Assembly: GCF_003837805.1 (NCBI RefSeq)
Contig: NZ_RQIT01000016.1
Coordinates: 1-64,000, forward strand
Length of the DNA stretch: 64,000 bases
Source: Bradyrhizobium sp. RP6
GTDB taxonomy: Bacteria; Pseudomonadota; Alphaproteobacteria; Rhizobiales; Xanthobacteraceae
Reading direction: 5' to 3'
The notes below the pieces were generated by a model, which did not search any database, was not told where the DNA came from, and saw only the letters and a program-made list of their open reading frames with translations. The translations under genes were made by a program, and so were the position numbers. Of the stretch, positions 59,358-64,000 are shown piece by piece; within the stretch, counting starts at the first letter, position 1, and every line of letters starts with the position of its first letter.

Positions 59358-60158
59358 TCAGCCCGCAGCGGCCACCGCGCGCTGCGCCATCACCTTGACG
59401 AGGTTGGCGCGATACTCCGCCGTGCCGTGGATGTCGGCCAGCAATCCGCTCGCCGAGATGCTGACGCTGTCGATCGCCGATGGCGACCAGTTCGCCTTCA
59501 GCGCCGCCTCGATCGCGCCCACCCGCATCACGCCGGTTTGCGAGGCGCCGGTGGCGGCGACCCGAACCTCGCCCGATTTGGTCTGCGCCACGAACACGCC
59601 GGTGAGCGCGAAGCGCGACGCCGGATGCCGCATCTTCTCGTAGCCTGCCTTTGCCGGCACCGGGAATGACACGGCGGTGATGATCTCGCCGTCTTCGAGC
59701 GCCGTCGTGAACAGGCCCTGGAAGAAATCATCCGCCGCGATCGACCGCTTGTTGGTCTTCACGGTGGCGCCGAGCGCGAGCAGTGCCGCCGGGAAATCCG
59801 CAGCCGGATCGTTGTTGGCGATCGAGCCGCCGATCGTGCCGCGATAACGCACCGCGGGGTCGCCGAGCACCGAGGTGAGATAGGCGATCGCGGGGATCGC
59901 CTGCTTCACATCGGCATTCGTCATGATGTCGTAATAGGTCGTCGCGGCCTTGATGGTCAGCGTGTCGCCCGACAGATCGACGCCCTGCAGCTCCTTGATC
60001 CTGCCGAGGTCGATGACGTCGGATGGACCTGCGAGCCGCTGCTTCATGACCGGCAGCAGCGTTTGACCGCCGGCGAGGAACTTCGACTCGCTGCCCTTGG
60101 CGAACAGGCTGGCGGCCTCGTAGACCGAGGAGGCGCGATGATAGGTGGTCTGGTACAT
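59358..60158 (-). CDS. coxM: CO-dehydrogenase-like FAD-binding medium subunit
   Basis: 266 residues from the ATG at 60158, with GGGAGGA upstream. FAD-contact motifs AGGQTLLPVMKQR (32-AGGxSLxP type, near 31-43) and TIGGSIANNDPAADFPAAL (near 107-125) are both present. It passes electrons from the iron-sulfur subunit to FAD and on to the acceptor. It begins 13 bp after the large-subunit stop. Last gene of the operon. Confidence 0.9.
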   Translation of the reverse strand: MYQTTYHRASSVYEAASLFAKGSESKFLAGGQTLLPVMKQRLAGPSDVIDLGRIKELQGVDLSGDTLTIKAATTYYDIMTNADVKQAIPAIAYLTSVLGDPAVRYRGTIGGSIANNDPAADFPAALLALGATVKTNKRSIAADDFFQGLFTTALEDGEIITAVSFPVPAKAGYEKMRHPASRFALTGVFVAQTKSGEVRVAATGASQTGVMRVGAIEAALKANWSPSAIDSVSISASGLLADIHGTAEYRANLVKVMAQRAVAAAG

Positions 60159-60171
60159 CTTCGGTCCTCCC

Positions 60172-62514
<2,343 letters not shown>

Positions 62515-62598
62515 GTCTGGTCCTCCCGACCGGAATTTTGTTGACCCGCGCTTCCCTCGAAAGCGGCAGCGGTGGTTTCTTGCTTCGCGACGGCCGCT

Positions 62599-63084
<486 letters not shown>

Positions 63085-63161
63085 TTGAAGTCCTCCCAAA
63101 GTGATTTTGATTGGTTCTAATTAGAGACAGCGCCAACGAAACTTTGCAACTGGGTTTTTAC

Positions 63162-63173
63162 TGACCGCGGTCA
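63162..63173. promoter_or_regulatory. Perfect 12-bp palindrome upstream of coxS
   Basis: TGACCGCGGTCA lies 78 bp upstream of the coxS GTG, a normal distance for an activator-binding site. Which protein binds it is unknown, and 12 bp can occur by chance. Confidence 0.3.
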
Positions 63174-63554
63174 TGGAAGGGTCATCGTGGTGACGGTCGC
63201 TGATGTGCGATTCGGCTACGACCTCTCGTGCCGCAGCCATCATGTGCTGCGACATTGCGGGCGATACACATCGCCGCTGAATCTGCGATGGCGTGCTCGG
63301 CGGCCAGCAGAATAGGCGCGTGACCTGGTCGCGCGTGCCGTGATCATCCTTGCCGCTTGCCCCTGGACTTCGGTCCCGGTCGTGCGTCGTTCCTCCCTCG
63401 CATGGCTTGCTCGTTGCGCGAATAGGAGCATGCGCCGCCGCCTTTGTAATCGCGATCTTGGTAGTAGGGCGGCACGACTTAAGTCATTGATTTTGCTTAT
63501 GGCAATGCAGCGAAGTGCCGCTGCCAGGTCGCGCCGGCCAGGACAGCCTACTCC

Positions 63555-63663
63555 CTCATTCCGGGGCCCGAGCGGAGCGAGGGAGCTCGGAATCCATCCG
63601 GCCGCAGAATCCGCGGGGAAATGGATTCCGGGTTCGTGCCGGAAGGCGCGCCCCGGAATGACG
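63555..63663. repeat. Interspersed palindromic repeat
   Basis: CTCATTCCGGGGCCCGAGCG at the left and GCGCGCCCCGGAATGACGTC at the right are inverted, with inner GGAATCCATCCGG/ATGGATTCCGGG arms. Same class as the copies near 49538 and 57958. Confidence 0.8.
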
Positions 63664-63772
63664 TCGAGTGATGAGAGGTCAGGAAAGCAGCACTAGTACT
63701 TCCTGGCGATTGAACGCAGCCGCCTGTCCCCCTAGTCGAGCCCTACAAGCAACGGCAACAAGGGTGGAAGCG

Positions 63773-64000
63773 ATGCAGATGAACGACAGTCAGCGGATCC
63801 CGGCGTCCAAGCAAACGGTGTGGGCTGCGCTCAACGATCCCGATATTCTCAGGCGCTGCATTCCCGGCTGCCAATCGCTCGAGATGGCATCGCCGACCGA
63901 GATGACGGCGACCGTGGTGCTGAAGGTCGGCCCGGTGAAGGCAACGTTCAGCGGCAAGGTGACGCTGACCGACATCGATGCGCCCAATGGCTATCGCATC
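63773..64000 (+). CDS. coxG: CoxG-like SRPBCC protein, cut by the window edge
   Basis: The first 76 residues are present. MQMNDSQRIPASKQTVWAAL, then NDPDILRRCIPGCQSLEMASPTEMTATVVLKVGPVKATFSGKVTLTD, match the N-terminus of CoxG/SRPBCC proteins (the ...W.aL.DP..l..ciPGc pattern). In CO dehydrogenase systems CoxG helps membrane attachment of the enzyme. It is divergent from coxS-coxL-coxM. Confidence 0.9.
   Translation, partial: MQMNDSQRIPASKQTVWAALNDPDILRRCIPGCQSLEMASPTEMTATVVLKVGPVKATFSGKVTLTDIDAPNGYRI

Larger units (their letters stand above)
63085..63772. other. Divergent intergenic region between coxS and coxG, 688 bp
   Basis: It holds the presumed promoters of the cox operon and of coxG, an interspersed repeat (63555-63663) and the perfect palindrome TGACCGCGGTCA at 63162-63173, about 80 bp upstream of coxS and a possible activator site. 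Short open frames are Arg/Ser-rich and not protein-like. Confidence 0.4.

Overview
The window looks like about 64 kb of chromosome from a high-GC alphaproteobacterium of the Bradyrhizobium type (order Hyphomicrobiales). This is inferred from the high-GC coding style, gene families typical of that genus (form II CO-dehydrogenase-like cox genes, a homogentisate cluster, GAF/HAMP adenylate cyclase, caspase-like/TPR proteins) and many copies of short palindromic intergenic repeats of the kinds common there. No rRNA, tRNA or CRISPR array was seen.

Region 1 (about 263-12176) is a compact integrated element of 11.9 kb. Its edges are two copies of TTCTCCCACAAGGGGA, and each copy continues outward into a different half of one host interspersed repeat, so the element appears to have split that repeat. 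Inside lie a tyrosine integrase, a basic protein, an excisionase/AlpA-like DNA-binding protein preceded by two identical 21-bp direct repeats, a replication-initiator-like protein with a 60-bp tandem repeat and a 32-bp perfect palindrome inside its own gene, an NPPY methyltransferase with a zinc finger, a probable HK97-fold major capsid protein, a P27-type small terminase subunit, a MaoC-type hydratase as likely cargo, and about ten small unknown genes. Large terminase, portal, protease and tail genes are absent. The best reading is a phage satellite (PICI-like) carrying capsid and TerS; a reduced prophage is the alternative. This is the most interesting part of the window.

Region 2 (12.2-28.9 kb) holds single-function chromosomal genes: a class V (serine-glyoxylate type) aminotransferase, a secreted thermonuclease-like protein, a conserved unknown protein, a pseudo-caspase lacking both catalytic residues, an orphan RND adaptor, a PAS protein, a GlxA-type AraC regulator divergent from a methyltransferase, a dual GGDEF-EAL protein, a LysM protein and an LTXXQ-type periplasmic protein.

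Region 3 (29.0-35.7 kb) is one leftward operon: a GntR/FCD regulator, a complete NMT1/SsuA-type ABC importer (binding protein, two permeases, ATPase), a NodB-like deacetylase, an FAH-family hydrolase and a MetE-like methyltransferase. It looks like uptake and breakdown of an unknown organic compound. A broken hsdM fragment lies just beyond it.

Region 4 (36-48.4 kb) is signalling and envelope: a membrane class III adenylate cyclase, an AsmA protein, a Crp/Fnr regulator, an RND pump with its adaptor, an OmpA-like lipoprotein-type gene and a second pseudo-caspase fused to TPRs.

Region 5 (48.7-58 kb) is aromatic amino-acid catabolism: a lactonase-like MBL protein, a MarR regulator with a likely operator, an FAD monooxygenase plus a 74-residue DUF2783 protein (possibly an MhaAB-like 3-hydroxyphenylacetate hydroxylase), a variant MBL hydrolase, hmgA, fahA, a DUF1272 protein, an Lrp regulator and hppD. 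Region 6 (58-64 kb) has a family III CoA-transferase under a 20-bp palindrome and a coxS-coxL-coxM operon facing away from coxG, which runs off the window.
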